From: Prunella strophiata
Taxonomy: Eukaryota > Chordata > Aves > Passeriformes > Prunellidae
Length of the DNA stretch: 64,000 nt
NCBI GenBank assembly: GCA_036583965.1
Contig: JAZBQD010000027.1
Span: forward strand, 22,575,001-22,639,000
Reading direction: 5' to 3'
Positions 36,665 through 48,112 of the stretch are shown here, piece by piece (position 1 is the first letter of the stretch; every line of letters begins with the position of its first letter). The position numbers and the translations under genes were made by a program. A model generated the notes under the pieces. That model was not told where the DNA came from, did not search any database, and saw only the letters and a list, made by a program, of their open reading frames with translations.

Positions 36665-38545
36665 GTAAAGTTCACCTGCTTTCTTTAGTTTTTATCTCAG
36701 GGCACTGAGAGTGTGGTTGCAACTTGCCTTTTGTGGATGTTTGAGTCAAGTTCTTTCAAGCCCAAGAATGAGAAAGGACTGAAAAAGAGGAGGTAATAAG
36801 AAAAGGCAGTGTAAGTTAAGTTGGCAGATTTTACACAGATGGTACAGCAGGACTCTTCCTGTTGATACAATACCAAGTGTCTGTGGAAAGCTCAGAGGGG
36901 TTTGGGGTACCAGCCATGTGGTACCATCCTGGGTACAAAACCTGCCTCATCTATTTAGGAGTTGTGTCATTTCAGGGAAAAATGCAGCTCAAAGCACCAA
37001 TTTGCTGGGGACTTACTTAGAAGGAGAAATCAAAAGCTGTCCTATTCATTAGTAACTTCTTGGTTGTGCTTCAAAAGAAGATGAGAATTGCTTTTGCAAC
37101 TCACTTTTACTTTCACACAGTGCAGCTGCAGCCAATCCTGAATGATGGGCAAAGCATTTCATTTTCATTCCAGAACTCACTGTGTGTTAACCTCATGTTC
37201 ACAAAATGAAAAAGAACTTTATCAAATTCAGGGATTTAGATTTTTATTTGATGTGACAAGCAATAACAACAACAACAACAACAAAAAGCTAAGCAATGCC
37301 CGGAGTGTTGTTGTGGGTTTGCTGGTGTTCAGATAAAGCAGAGTAGAGTCTGTCTGTGGATTTTCACCAGTCAGAAAAAAATGCTAACAGCTTCTTGCAC
37401 TTCAAAAGCCCAGAGGCAGTCAATCCTGTTGGAAATTATGTATGAAACATAAACAAGTACTAGTTCTAAGAGCAAAGTTTGGGAAGCACATTTGGAGTAT
37501 GCTATGGGCTGTATATTATTTCCTTTCTGTGATGGCCTGGTTCACATTCCTTCTGAAAGTTGAAGGGCTGGGCTCCTGATGGTGTACCCCTCCACTAATT
37601 TTTTATTTTTGGGTCCACTTCTTCCCTCAAATAATTGTCACTGAAAAATTGGGAACAAAGCAGCAACAAACCCCACCATACAACTCTGAAAAAGAGAGGT
37701 ACAGTGTGGCCTACAACGAATCCACTAAACTTGGTTGAAAGGCTTTTTCTAATAGGTCTGTTATTTGTTTTTAATTGTTAAGTCCTAAACTACTCAGTCT
37801 CCTGGATGAGACACAGTAGAGATTTACTCTGTCATGTACAGCTTACACAATCACTTGCCTAAAAAAGTTTGTTTTCCAGCTGTGTATAATCCTGTGAATA
37901 ACTCAATTGTGGTACTCTGCCTAGAAATGTGCTTTAGAAGTTGTAGTTACAGCAGAAAGTTCTGTCCTGCCTACAGACCTCAGCTCAGTTCCATCCTTGC
38001 ATCGGCTCCACATTCAGTAATACACCACTGTATGGAGTCAGCAGTGTTCTGTTCACTGTTTCTTTTGAGAAAATAAGCTGTTAATATAGTACCACCTGTT
38101 TAGCAGTGAGGAGGATTATGTACTTAGAATGTTCAGCTGAATAATACATACAAACATCTGACATTTGGCCTGCTCTGAGAATAGGCGACATGCTTATTTA
38201 ACGATTTCGAAAATGTTAAAATGGTGAGGTAGAAATTAAAATGTCATTTGAAAATATTTGTATTTAACTTATCTGATTCAGTCCTATTCTACATTTCCCC
38301 TTGGCATATTTGTACTGGGGGTCACGGTAGCAGTCTGACACCACAGATACTTTGAACGATGTACTGAACATTGTTGGCATTTCAGCCTAATTAGTTGCAT
38401 CCTATTTTGTGATTTGTCTTTGGTCCTTTGGGTTGCTGGCCCAGGATTTTTTTTTTAACCTTTTTTTTTTTATGCTCATCATTGTCTCATTTTAAATGTC
38501 AACAGACCAGTATTTGTGTAATTGATTTTTTCCCCTTCTTTTCAG
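36665..38545. other. Intergenic, no gene seen
   Basis: This AT-rich DNA contains an (AAC)n microsatellite near 37,264-37,284. I searched for an exon that could bridge the two exon-like segments in phase and found none that was convincing. Confidence 0.5.
37264..37284. repeat. (AAC)n microsatellite
   Basis: About six AAC/ACA units in a row, followed by AAAAA. Simple repeat. Confidence 0.85.
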
Positions 38546-38681
38546 AAAATTTGACAAGCAATTTCTAGAACTCAGGCAGGCTACACAAGAAAAATACATC
38601 CCAGGACTGTGTGACAAACACAAACTAATCCAGTCTGTGCAGTCACATATTTTTTTGGCCAGTGGTCACTGTTACCCGTAG
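38546..38681 (+). other. Exon-like open segment ending in stop, unidentified (44 codons)
   Basis: A strong acceptor (TTTTTTCCCCTTCTTTTCAG) is followed by one base and then 44 open codons to TAG at 38,679-38,681. The translation begins KFDKQFLELRQATQEKYIPG and continues LCDKHKLIQSVQSHIFLASG. It looks like the last exon of a real protein, with a helix-like basic/acidic composition and no low complexity. I do not recognise the family. It is on the same strand as 36,588-36,664, and reading across would need one base fewer or an unseen exon between. The alternatives are a decayed pseudogene or a chance frame. Confidence 0.3.
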
Positions 38682-41600
38682 TTCTGAAGCAAAATGATCT
38701 TCTCTGGGACTGGTTTAATCATTTGTGCTAGCACTGGGCCACCCCCATAAGGCAGATCTGCATCTTCTCTGTTGAGCTCATTTCTCATGCAAAAACCTGC
38801 TGGAGCTTCCTCCTCCCTGGGGCCAGGTTTATCACAGTTGTCCATGATCCTGCCACAGATCCCACTGGAGGAAAATGCTTGGCACTGAGCTTATTCAACT
38901 GGGCATTCAGATTTTATACATTCCAGAAGGAAAGTCTCAAACTGCTGATTTGCTTTAAATGCCCCTCACTTGTGCCAACAGGAATATTTAAATCTCTGGA
39001 AGAGCTGCAGTCACTGACACGTGAGGGTGCTTTGCCAGAAACTGAGGGACAGGAGCAGTGCACCTATTGCTCTTCTGGTTTGCTCCTTTTCCTGCTTTGT
39101 CTCTGGGATCTAGGTCAAGGTTGCTCCTTTTGTGGGTGTTTCTAGGTCGTTGTAGCCAAGGTGTGAAGCACTGTTCCCACAGTGGTGCTGCAGGCAGCCA
39201 GGAAGGAGAGCCTGATGCTTTTTCCTCCAAAATAAGCCTGGGCTCCTGGCTGGTTCTAAGGTAGCTGTGGTACAAGCAGGGTGCCCTGTCTCACTGGATG
39301 CACACAGCATGTTATATGAGCATCCTCTCCCTGCTTGCTGAGGAAGGATCAGAAGCAGTTAAGGCTGTATTCATTTGTTTAAACTGTTCTGTCCTTTGAG
39401 CAAAAATATGTGGAAACACTCATCACATCTTCCCTGAAGACTTACACTTCCCTAATCTGCCTACCAATTGTGCAGTTACCTGGGGGTAACACCAGAACTC
39501 CTGTTATCTGTGTGCCAGCTGTGTGGGAGATGCTCAGTTGTTTATTTTGGGGGGCAGAAAGCAGCTCTGTGACCCGAGGCTTCCCGTGCCCTGACTGCCT
39601 GGGCACTGCCAACACACAGCAGTGCAGGGGCTGCTGGCACAGGTGACAAGGGCCACAGCCAGCATGGTCCCATTGCCTTAGGGTGGCCCTGCACAGCCAT
39701 TCCCTCCCACTCCTCCCCTGCTGCTGCTCCTGCTGAATCTCTGCTGCCAAGAAGGGTCAGTGCAGGTGCCAAGTGAAACTGAGTGGGTTTAAATTGGAAA
39801 CACACATTTTTGTCAGCGCTGGTTATTACAGTGCGTGCCAGTGGAAATTGAGCTTTTGCTGGAGCTACAGGTGGAACCTGAAAGGTCACAGACAATATTG
39901 AGCTGAGGAGAATGGCATGCTTCAAATGGTGCCATGAGGAGCATGGAACCAGATGAAGGCCTGTGTGGCTTTTCTCTGATCAAAATAGATGATTTAAAGC
40001 CATGATTTGGACATGCCCGTCCCCGTGGTGCTTGACAATGTCAGATGGATTGCTGGGGAAGGAGTTGCTTTGTCAAATGTCTCTGGGGAGAGAAAAATCA
40101 TGGCCTGATAAAATCAGAAATTAAAAGCAATGTTTGTGAAACCAAGTCAAAACCCAGCAAAGTCACTCTAATTGGTCGCAATATAAAATGTCCCAATATA
40201 TTTTTATCCAATAAATATAATTTGAAAGAATGTAAACTCAGGAAAATCATGACTGAATTGAGACCTCTGCCTGGCCTTCAGTACTTCACCTGTGCCTTGA
40301 TTCATAATTTATGCCCTGGCTTTTCACTGTGCAAGAGGTCTTCACACCTCATGGCTTGCATTATAGATGGAGGAGTTTAGGTTAAAAACATGCTTTTACT
40401 GTGAGGCTTGGGATACTGCCCACTCTCCACATCAAATTCATGTGTGCAATTTAAACATGACCTCACTCTGCTCCCAATAAATGCACACCAGATGTATCTT
40501 TTATAAATGTTAGGTTTTGCAGCATCTTGACACATGCCAGTAGTTTGAAGGCTGTGCATGCTTCAGTGGGGCATGAAAGCCCCATCCATTCATTCAACTG
40601 TGACATCTTGCAATAGGCAAAATTCTCGTGGTGTCAGCTATTTGCTGCTCAACTTTATTGAGTTGCAATGCCTAATCTGATGCTCTTTTTTTGAATTGTT
40701 TTCTGGGGTGTCAGTTTTCTTTAGCTGAGAGGTGATTGAATAGCACAGGAAAAGGAACTTGGCCAAAATCCTCTGATCCGTGATTCCTGATGTTATGTGA
40801 CATTACACATGTAAGGTTTGTCCTGCAGTGAGACTTGGGGCTTATGTTAAATAAAACATAGTACAGACATTTGGGGCTGGGAAAAAGACTTTGTTGTCTC
40901 TTATCTGGAGACAAGATTTCTGTACTTATTATGGACATTTTTAAAATGTTACTATTTTCTTTATTTAATACTGTAAATTAGATGAAGTTTATTATTAATT
41001 AACATCTGTGGGAACAATAATCACTCACCAGATGTAGAAAATGACAAAACATTGTGGCTTAGCTAAACACTGGCCAGAAACCTGGATGGGCCAGATACTT
41101 CCTCAGGTCCTCCAGGACCAGAAGGTGTATTTTGGAGATGTGGGAAGGGAGAGGATTCCCCACCTGAGAATGGGCAGCTGCAGCTAGAAAGTAGCCTAAT
41201 GTATAGCTGTAAGTCTGTGAAATGTACTCTGGAAGTTTCAGATCACTCAGTTGTACCCAAAAGAAGGATAATTCTATTTTGTGGAAACAAGGAAGAATTT
41301 TTGTGCTTCCTCAAGGCATAGTGAAACAAATCCATGGTGGTGGTGGTGTTCCTCTTCCAGAGAACACAGAAAAGCAGTGTTTTCTATTAAAACCCCACAA
41401 GGTCAGATCATGATCATCTTTGGAGAGCGAGGCCTTAGCAACATTCAGTTATTAAAATATTGGCAAATGTGAGTTTCATGGTATTGGAGCTGTTCCTCAT
41501 GTTGAGGCTTCAGAGATGCCATTGATCTAGGCAAATACTCTTACCCATAAAGGCCTTTGGCACACTTGGATTCTCCTGCTTTAACTTGTGCTTTTGAATA

Positions 41601-44600
41601 CACAAACATTTATTTAGATGGCTGAAAAACAAGAGGACTGGACAATTATTTTTTAAAAACACCTAATGATGCTTAGCATAGCCCCTGGCACAGAGTTCAT
41701 CATGGGGAATCTGTGACATGGAAATAGTGGCTGACACACCTTTATCAAAGGAGGAGATAAGAGTAATACCTCCATGGGTTTGGGTTCACCACAGTGCCCT
41801 GTGGTTATTTGGCAGTGCTCAAAGTGCCCTGCCCTGGGTGCACAGTGGCTGCTCTGGCTGCAGCACAGGATGCTGCTGCTGGAGTTTGGTGGTTACATAC
41901 CAACACAGTGAGAAAAAACCAAATTCTCACAAAAGCTCACATTCTCCTTCTCTCCTGGGTGTATCATTTTCTGCAAAATGAGCTGTTGTTGCCAAGAGAT
42001 TTTTTTAGCAACCTCTTTGCCTTTGTGACAGGCCTTTAGAGGGTTGGGGATGAGCACAGATGCCTCTTCCAAGAGGATCAGAGGACAGGGGTGTGGGAAT
42101 GGCAGCCTCAGCTGGGAAAGAGAGTGCAGAGTATGGAAGGGACCACAAGTGAGAGGCAGAGTTGGCCCATGGCCTCAAAGGCATCTTTTCACTGTTGGGA
42201 GTGGTTTCTTTAGGTGCTGCCTCCTCAGTTGCTGCTGGTTGGGAAGCCAGCTGCTCCCAGGCCACTGGGGCAGGGCTGGGCACTGCTCAGAGGGAAGGAA
42301 TTGTGTCTTAGCTGGAGGTGTGCTGTTCTGCAGCCAGGCTGCAGAGGAGCTGAACTGCTCCCAGGGTGCCCTGTCAGGGTGCTGATGATTTTAGAGGCAA
42401 TAGGACTCTTGGCTTCTGAGATCATTGATCCTTATTGAAAAGTAACAGAAAGGCTTTTCAAGAGAGCAGAAAATGGGACTTACATCAAGTGAAGAAAATC
42501 CTTAAAGCTCTGCCACTTTTCTGCCTGTGCTCATCCACAGTGTTGGGAAGACAGCAGTAATTTGAAAACCAGAGCATGTGCTTCTCAGCCTGTATAAATT
42601 GGCATCTGTGGGGCTGTATTGATTTGTGCCACCTTGGGACCTGGCACAAACACATCCTTTTGATGGTCCAGAGCAGTGGGTTGGTGTGGCTGCAGCAGAG
42701 GATGGTGCAGATTGCAGTGCTGAGGCTGGCAGCTCCCACTGTTCACCTCATTCCCAAGTAGGGAAAATGTTTCTTGATCACTTGATTTCTAATGGCAAGC
42801 TTGACTTCTTCAACTGTAAATATCATTCTGATCTGGGGATCATTTCCTTTGTCATTGCATGATGAAAGAATCCCATAAAGCACAAATAATGCAGGCTTTG
42901 ATATAATCCTTATTTATTTTTGATCCTGTACAGAGCAAAACAGTAATATGAATACAGCATCTAAACTATGAACACATTATGTACACCTAGAGAAGGAACA
43001 GTTAATTTTACATAAAACAGAGAAGGCACATAATGCAAGGTGATGCTCACTGTTTCACAGGTTGGATGCCACCTTTTTCCAAGGAAAAGGGAATGGACCA
43101 TGAAAGGGGGGTAAGTTGCTTCATCCTTCCCCTGCCTCTGAGTATCTTTGGAGGGATGTGGTGCAGAGCAGACTTGTGTGTTCTAGCCTAGCATCCTTCT
43201 CTTTCTTTTTAGAAGGCTATTAGACATGAAGAGAAGGTTAAATATGTAAGGCTTGGGAGTATATTGAGCTTTTTTTTTCTTTAATGGATAGGTTGCAAGT
43301 GATCATAAATAATATATTATACTTCAAGCTTTTGAGTCAAATAGTGAGAGATTAAACAAATGGAATTTTGAAATATTTTAAGTCTTTTATGTGGAGATCC
43401 TGCCACAGTAGAAGAGGTTATCAGTGATTTTTTGGGAACCAGAAGTCAATTTCAGTATTTTTTTCCTTGTAGCAGCACACATGTTCTCCACAACTCCTAG
43501 ATGTTATTGCTTCCTTCCTGAATGTCTGTGCTTCTATAAATTCTATTAAACCCCTGGGCTGAGAAGCAAAAAATACCTTGGCATCTGCTATCTCTGTCTT
43601 AATCTGTGGGTTAAATTTCATCAGGGATGTTACTAGACACTCTTTAAAATGTATTCTCTTTTGTTTTAGCTGTTGTTCCCTGGTTGAGACATGGCCAAAA
43701 AGGGTCAGTCTTCCTAAGCATGCATATTATGGTTGCTATAGCAAGTTCATGAAGTCACAGCTTGGGGACTTTTTGTGCTTCTCCAGGCTGCCATTGAGCA
43801 CTTCCAGCTGCAGCATCCACCTTCCTGCTGCCTTTGTGTGTTGCTTTCGTTAATTCAGATTTTCAGAAGTGTGCTTGGAAATGACATTTGTTGCCTTCTG
43901 GGCCTTTTTTTTTGTTTGTTTGTTGCTTATAAGATCATAGAGTTTTGGATATTTCACATTTTAATTCCTCTTTGAAGTGAAACATGCTCCCTGTGAGTTA
44001 CCCTACACAGACCTGTTTCAGTAGGTAATTCTCATTCCTGACTCACCATCATCCTCCCACTGTTTCCTTTGGCCTCACTGCTGTGAAAGTCCAGCTTCAC
44101 CCTTGCTGCGATCCAGCTTTTGCCTCCACCTCCCTTAAGTGCCATTTACTTTCATTTCCTTTTCTTCTCTCATTTTTCTGTGAATTTCCACCATCTTACT
44201 TTATCACTTCCTCTCCACCGAGGCTGACAGCAATCACAACTTACTCTAATCTTAGTTTAAAGGTTTTTCCCCTGCCTTCTGTCTCCTTGACTTACTTTCT
44301 ACAAACCACATTCGTATTTCACTGTGAGATTTTTCTCTTTGTTGTGCTTTTATGGGTGTCTTTTTAATTCTCTAGGAGCATATTCCTCCTGAACTCTCTT
44401 TGGTCTGTATGAAAAGTCTTCAGGCTTTCATCTTCTCTGCCTCTTCCTTCCTCTGTACACGCTCCTGGGTATCTTGCTCAGCCCTAAAGATTCTCTCTGT
44501 GGCAACACTTTCTGGAATATTTTATTACATCTCTACAGATTGTTTTTCAACTGTCTCCCAAATTTCATCCAGAAAGTCAAACCACTAGAGAAGAGCAGAT

Positions 44601-44735
44601 TTACTCTTCAGCTACTTCCTTATTCTTGTTCTGTCTTTCCTTGTGCTTTCCTTCAAGTTAGTTCTCCTTGCAAACTGCCTCCATCTTCAGCTGCTTTCTC
44701 CCTTTTGTCATTTTTCTTTGGATAAGGTGATAATT
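38682..44735. other. Intergenic, no gene seen
   Basis: This 6-kb stretch alternates between AT-rich and moderately GC-rich patches (for example 39,560-39,750 and 42,050-42,400). ORFs up to 127 codons on both strands show no domain or conserved-looking composition. No tRNA-like or other RNA gene was seen. Confidence 0.5.
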
Positions 44736-44810
44736 AAGCCTGGAAGGGACCTGCTGATGTCATCTAGCTCAACCTCCTGCTCAAATAAGGGCAGAGTTCA
44801 AAGTTAGATC
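44736..44810 (-). mobile_element. CR1 LINE 3'-end fragment
   Basis: The + strand reads CCTGGAAGGGACCTGC, then GATGTCATCTAGCTCAAC, then CTCCTGCTCAAATAAGGGC. This is the familiar avian CR1 3' region in reverse orientation (consensus wording: TTGGAAGGGACCT - ATCATCTAGTCCAACC - CCTGCTCAAAGCAGGG). It is short and diverged, so an old 5'-truncated copy. CR1 is the dominant LINE of birds and reptiles. Confidence 0.75.
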
Positions 44811-46239
44811 TTTATTATAACCATTCTACTGCTATTTCTGATATGACCTAATTTCTCTTTTTCTTTCTCCATCTCTGCTATTCCCTGAGATCTCTAACAA
44901 TTCTCTCAGATGAGCTCATTGACCAGAAAACCAAGAGCATAAAGCAGGGGTGTGGAAGCATCTTCTTTGCATCCACTTTGTTAGTCCAGTGCTGTTTCTG
45001 CTGCTTGGGCCTAATTCATTCTTCCAGATGTGCCCTGGTGTTGAGAGTTTGCTGTCCCCAAGCTTTTCCCAGCCTTCTTTTCTCTGGCTGGCCCCCTTGT
45101 TATCACAGCCTCCATTTCTTGGCATGGTTTGTCTTTGGGTCTCTCACAGCTTTTTTGTGAGTGAGGCAAAACCCACAGGTAAGGCAAAATCCACACAGAG
45201 AACTTCTGCTTCCCTTGGGGTCTCATCTTCACGAGCTGTTGTTCTCTGCTGTCTCATTTACTTGGTGTCTGCTGCCTCAAACTGGACACTTCTTTGAGAC
45301 AATTGCTTCCTTCGTTCCCCCCTTCAGTGTTTATGTATCTTTCTGTATGATAGAAAGATATCTCTATCTATATCTTTCTAGAAATGATCACACCCAACAA
45401 ACTTTACAGTGTGCTCTATTATGCCTCAAGTGTCTCGTGGGGCAAAAGCTGGGCTAAATCAAGTTTCAATTAAAGGCTACTGCATCTGTAATTATATAAA
45501 GCCATGATTTGAAAAGATTCAGTGAAAAGAATTTCTGCTCTCTTATCATAATTTTAGTAACTTCTTTTTCCACTCTCCTCAGTTGTCTTTTGAACTCTCT
45601 GAATTTAGACTGCAGCTCTGCAACAGCGATTGCATTCAAAATAATAAGCTTCAGCAGTAAAGCTGTAAATTTGGCTGGAATAAAATCTGTTATGCATTTT
45701 TGCTGTGACTACATTCTGCTCTTCTAACTCAGCTTGAATCCAGCTATCCACTCACATTTTCTGTAGTGCCTTGTTTTGAAAGATATTGATGAGGACTGCA
45801 AAAAGTTCCTGAATGTGCTATCATAGTTGCTGCTAATCATCTCATGCAAAAATAAATGTGAGTGGCATTGATCTTCAGTAATCCCTTAAGGGGTCATCCA
45901 AACTGGATTATGAATTGATCATTAATTGAAAAGAGGAGTTAAACTCTAGGATACTGAGTGTGCATACTCTGTTATGCAACTCCTGGAATAATCATCTGGG
46001 GGTTGATGTGTTTGTCTGGGATGTTTCACCACTGAGGGAACATGTGAGCTGAAGTGCAGAAAGAAATGCCTTCATGGACTTTCCACTCTGTTGCCTCCTT
46101 ATTGTGGGTTCAGTTTGTGTGGGAGAAATGTTTCTGATTTAATTACTTGAATACATCTGAAAATTGACTGCATGAGTTACAGTTAAATTTTGCCTGTATA
46201 TTCCAAAAAACCTCTTTGACCTGGCAGCATTTTTGGCAC
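44811..46239. other. Intergenic, no gene seen
   Basis: This lies between two CR1 fragments. T/C-rich stretches lie around 44,100-45,350 and extend into this part. Hydrophobic ORFs such as 44,950-45,297 (+) look like products of that composition bias. No gene is called. Confidence 0.5.
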
Positions 46240-46300
46240 ATAGAATCATACATTTTTTAAGGCTGGAAAATACCTTTAAGATCACTGAGTCCAACTGTTA
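46240..46300 (-). mobile_element. CR1 LINE 3'-end fragment
   Basis: The + strand reads TAGAATCATACATTTTTTAA, then GGCTGGAAAATACCTTTAAG, then ATCACTGAGTCCAACTG. It matches the reverse complement of the CR1 3' terminus (AGAATCATAGAAT - TTGGAAGGGACCTTTAA - ATCATCTAGTCCAAC). It is about 60 bases, truncated and diverged. Confidence 0.75.
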
Positions 46301-46315
46301 ACTTACATTTTCAAA

Positions 46316-46418
46316 TGTCTATTTCATTACAAGATTCCATTGTATCAAATGTTTGTTTCATACGTGTGGATGTAATTTTTATTACATCTATGTAACTGTC
46401 TGTTTCATTACAAGATTT
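46316..46418. repeat. Direct repeats flanking a perfect hairpin
   Basis: A roughly 22-base word (TGTCTATTTCATTACAAGAT) at 46,316-46,338 recurs with one early change at 46,397-46,418, 81 bases apart. Between them, 46,369-46,388 is a perfect 8-4-8 inverted repeat (GATGTAAT TTTT ATTACATC). No known family was recognised. Confidence 0.75.
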
Positions 46419-46507
46419 CTTCCAAGCTTCTCCATTACATTTCATGCATTTGTTTCTTTTTCCACAAAGCAACCCTGTTGCTGCTGAGGTTTATGAGGTA
46501 GTTAAAT

Positions 46508-46660
46508 AGGATTATTCCTGTTTTAAAAGAGGAAAATTGAGGCATAAAAATTTATTTGCCCATGATCTTATGAGAACTCTGAGCTCCAGGAGAAGGACCA
46601 AGTTTGTCCTAGTTAGTTTCAAGTCAATGTTCTACCTGTAGGCCACTTCTGCCTCTTCCC
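46508..46660 (+). mobile_element. MIR/CORE-SINE-like fragment
   Basis: The stretch follows the order of words in the MIR consensus as I remember it: ATTATTCCTGTTTTAAAAG (consensus ATTATCCCCATTTTACAG), GAGGAAAATTGAGGC (GAGGAAACTGAGGC), TTGCCCATGATC (TTGCCCAAGGTC), then a late GTTCTACCTGTAGGCCACTT and CTGCCTC. Matching both the core and the right end in order makes chance unlikely. Such SINEs are rare, ancient relics in birds. Confidence 0.5.
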
Positions 46661-47034
46661 TGGTATTTTCCATGAGCTTTAGGAAACATTTCTGAGCATG
46701 CTTTTTGGCAGCCAATGTATGTTTGTAATGTGAGAAGCAATAATTTTCTAAAAGGGACCATTGGGTAATATTGTAATAGGAAAAAGACAGCAGTGTGGAT
46801 GCACACAATTTGTTTAGGGTATTTAGATTTCATGTCTCCTAACAGGTCAGGTTGTGCCCACTGGGTATTTTAAGCTACAGTCTTTTATCCTAAGAGAAAT
46901 ATGTGCTTTTGTGGACACTGAAATTCATTTCACCTTCGTTTTAGTGGAAGGTGGAGGGGAAGTAAAATTAAAGAACCAGAAGGAAGAAAAAGAAATTTGA
47001 AGCATTTCTTTTGGAGAGTTTTCACACAGCTTCC

Positions 47035-47090
47035 TTTTAATCCCTGCTTAACAGATGAAAGAAGATACACTGAGACACAGCTCTAGTATT
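47035..47090 (+). mobile_element. Short MIR-like fragment (weak)
   Basis: TTTTAATCCCTGCTTAACAG, then ATGAAAGAAGATACACTGAG, then ACACAGC resembles the central MIR words (TTATCCCCATTTTACAG ATGAGGAAACTGAG). It is short and diverged, so confidence is low. Confidence 0.3.
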
Positions 47091-47119
47091 GTACCCTTTG
47101 ATAAGAGAATTACAATGTC

Positions 47120-47125
47120 TTTATT
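47120..47125 (-). terminator. CRB1: Candidate CRB1 poly(A) signal
   Basis: TTTATT on the + strand is AATAAA on the - strand, about 375 bases past the CRB1 stop codon. GT-rich sequence (GAGCTGTGTCTCAGTG on the - strand) follows within about 60 bases, as expected for a cleavage site near 47,100. Confidence 0.5.
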
Positions 47126-47497
47126 GTGCAGGCTTAGTTGATTTGTCTGCATCATCTTCTGCAGCAGTGATTGCTAGGCAGCCAAAGGAGAGTGCAGAGG
47201 AGAAGCTGTTGTCCCTGTGGTGCTCAGGACAGGCAGTTACATTATCCCAGGAGCCATCACTGTCTGTGATGCCTACTGCTGATTATCAAGGCTGGAGTTT
47301 CCAGTGCAAATAAAAATTGTCCTTGGACGGGCTGGTCCAAAGCAAAGATAAAAGTCATTGGTTCACTATTGAACTCAAAAGGAAAGCAGTGACAAAATCA
47401 TTGTGATATTCATCAGAACGAAAAGGAATATATCTAACATATGTACAGTGTCCCCTTTCAGCCGTGTCTGAGGATGGAGGAGTGGCTTTGCTTCCTT
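47126..47497 (-). other. CRB1: Probable CRB1 3' UTR
   Basis: This is the sequence between the CRB1 stop codon and the nearest downstream AATAAA on the - strand. A longer UTR using a more distal signal cannot be excluded. An opposite-strand ORF of 74 codons (47,089-47,313) is considered chance. Confidence 0.5.
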
Positions 47498-47713
47498 CTA
47501 GATGAGCCTTTCCATGGGTGGTGGCTGCACCATGTTCCACATCTCCAGGCGGGAGCCCTCCTTCTCCTGGCGGCTGGGGCTGTAGGTGCCCTGCGTGGCG
47601 CGTTTGCTGGCGGTGGCGGCCGACACCGCCATGGCCAGGGACAGCACCAGCAGCAGCGCCAGCGTCACCGAGCCGATGGCCGCGAACACGCCCGAGAGCA
47701 GGTCAGCTGCCAG
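47498..47713 (-). CDS. CRB1: CRB1 terminal coding exon (transmembrane and cytoplasmic tail)
   Basis: CRB1 (crumbs 1) is a large apical membrane protein of photoreceptors, Müller glia and other epithelia that organises polarity and adherens junctions. This exon is 216 nt, 71 codons plus TAG at 47,498-47,500. It follows an acceptor reading CTCCATCCTTGCAG on the - strand, so coding starts [10 protein letters not shown]. In order it has a hydrophobic membrane segment (about [20 protein letters not shown]), a short basic stop-transfer (SKR), the juxtamembrane FERM-binding motif [17 protein letters not shown], then [16 protein letters not shown]. The terminal ERLI is the PDZ ligand bound by PALS1 and PAR6. 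The near-identity to the mammalian CRB1 tail ([22 protein letters not shown]...MERLI) separates it from CRB2. The exon is notably GC- and CpG-rich. The ORF extension beyond 47,713 is intron. Two + strand ORFs (47,441-47,803 and 47,518-47,760) are shadows. Confidence 0.96.
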   Translation of the reverse strand: MAADLLSGVFAAIGSVTLALLLVLSLAMAVSAATASKRATQGTYSPSRQEKEGSRLEMWNMVQPPPMERLI

Positions 47714-48055
47714 CTGCAAGGATGGAGAGCACTGCAATGTCATGGCACCAAGAGCACTGAGACACCCTGGGCTACCCCGGGAGGAACACAGGAACCATCC
47801 TGAGAGCGGGGCTTCCCAGCTGAAGCACCAGTTATTGCAGGAAACTACGTTATTAACCCCTCTCTTTTGTGCTTTGGGCTCTTCAGAATGTGACTGGGTG
47901 TTTAGTGTTCAGGGCAAATGAATTTCCTGTAAGGACTCAGTTATTTTGGCAGCTTCCTTACCTTGAAAATACCCTGCAAGTTAATATGTCTGTGGGCTGC
48001 AGTAGTAATTCAGCAATTATTTAACCACTTCAATAAGAATTCATTATTTCTAGAA

Positions 48056-48112
48056 ATTTCCTATATCATTATATTTCCTATATTCCTATATTTCCTTCAT
48101 ATTTCCTAAAAA
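48056..48112. repeat. Degenerate ATTTCCTAT tandem tract
   Basis: Imperfect head-to-tail units of (A)TTTCCTATAT occur about five times. This is a local minisatellite-like tract in the CRB1 intron. Confidence 0.65.

Noticed and set aside
37834..38076. Possible exon between the two exon-like segments (ORF of 80 codons)
   Set aside because: Only one frame is open after the acceptor-like CCAG, it is cysteine-rich without pattern, and no donor restores the required phase.
47441..47803. + strand ORFs across the CRB1 exon
   Set aside because: They are opposite-strand shadows of the GC-rich CRB1 coding exon.
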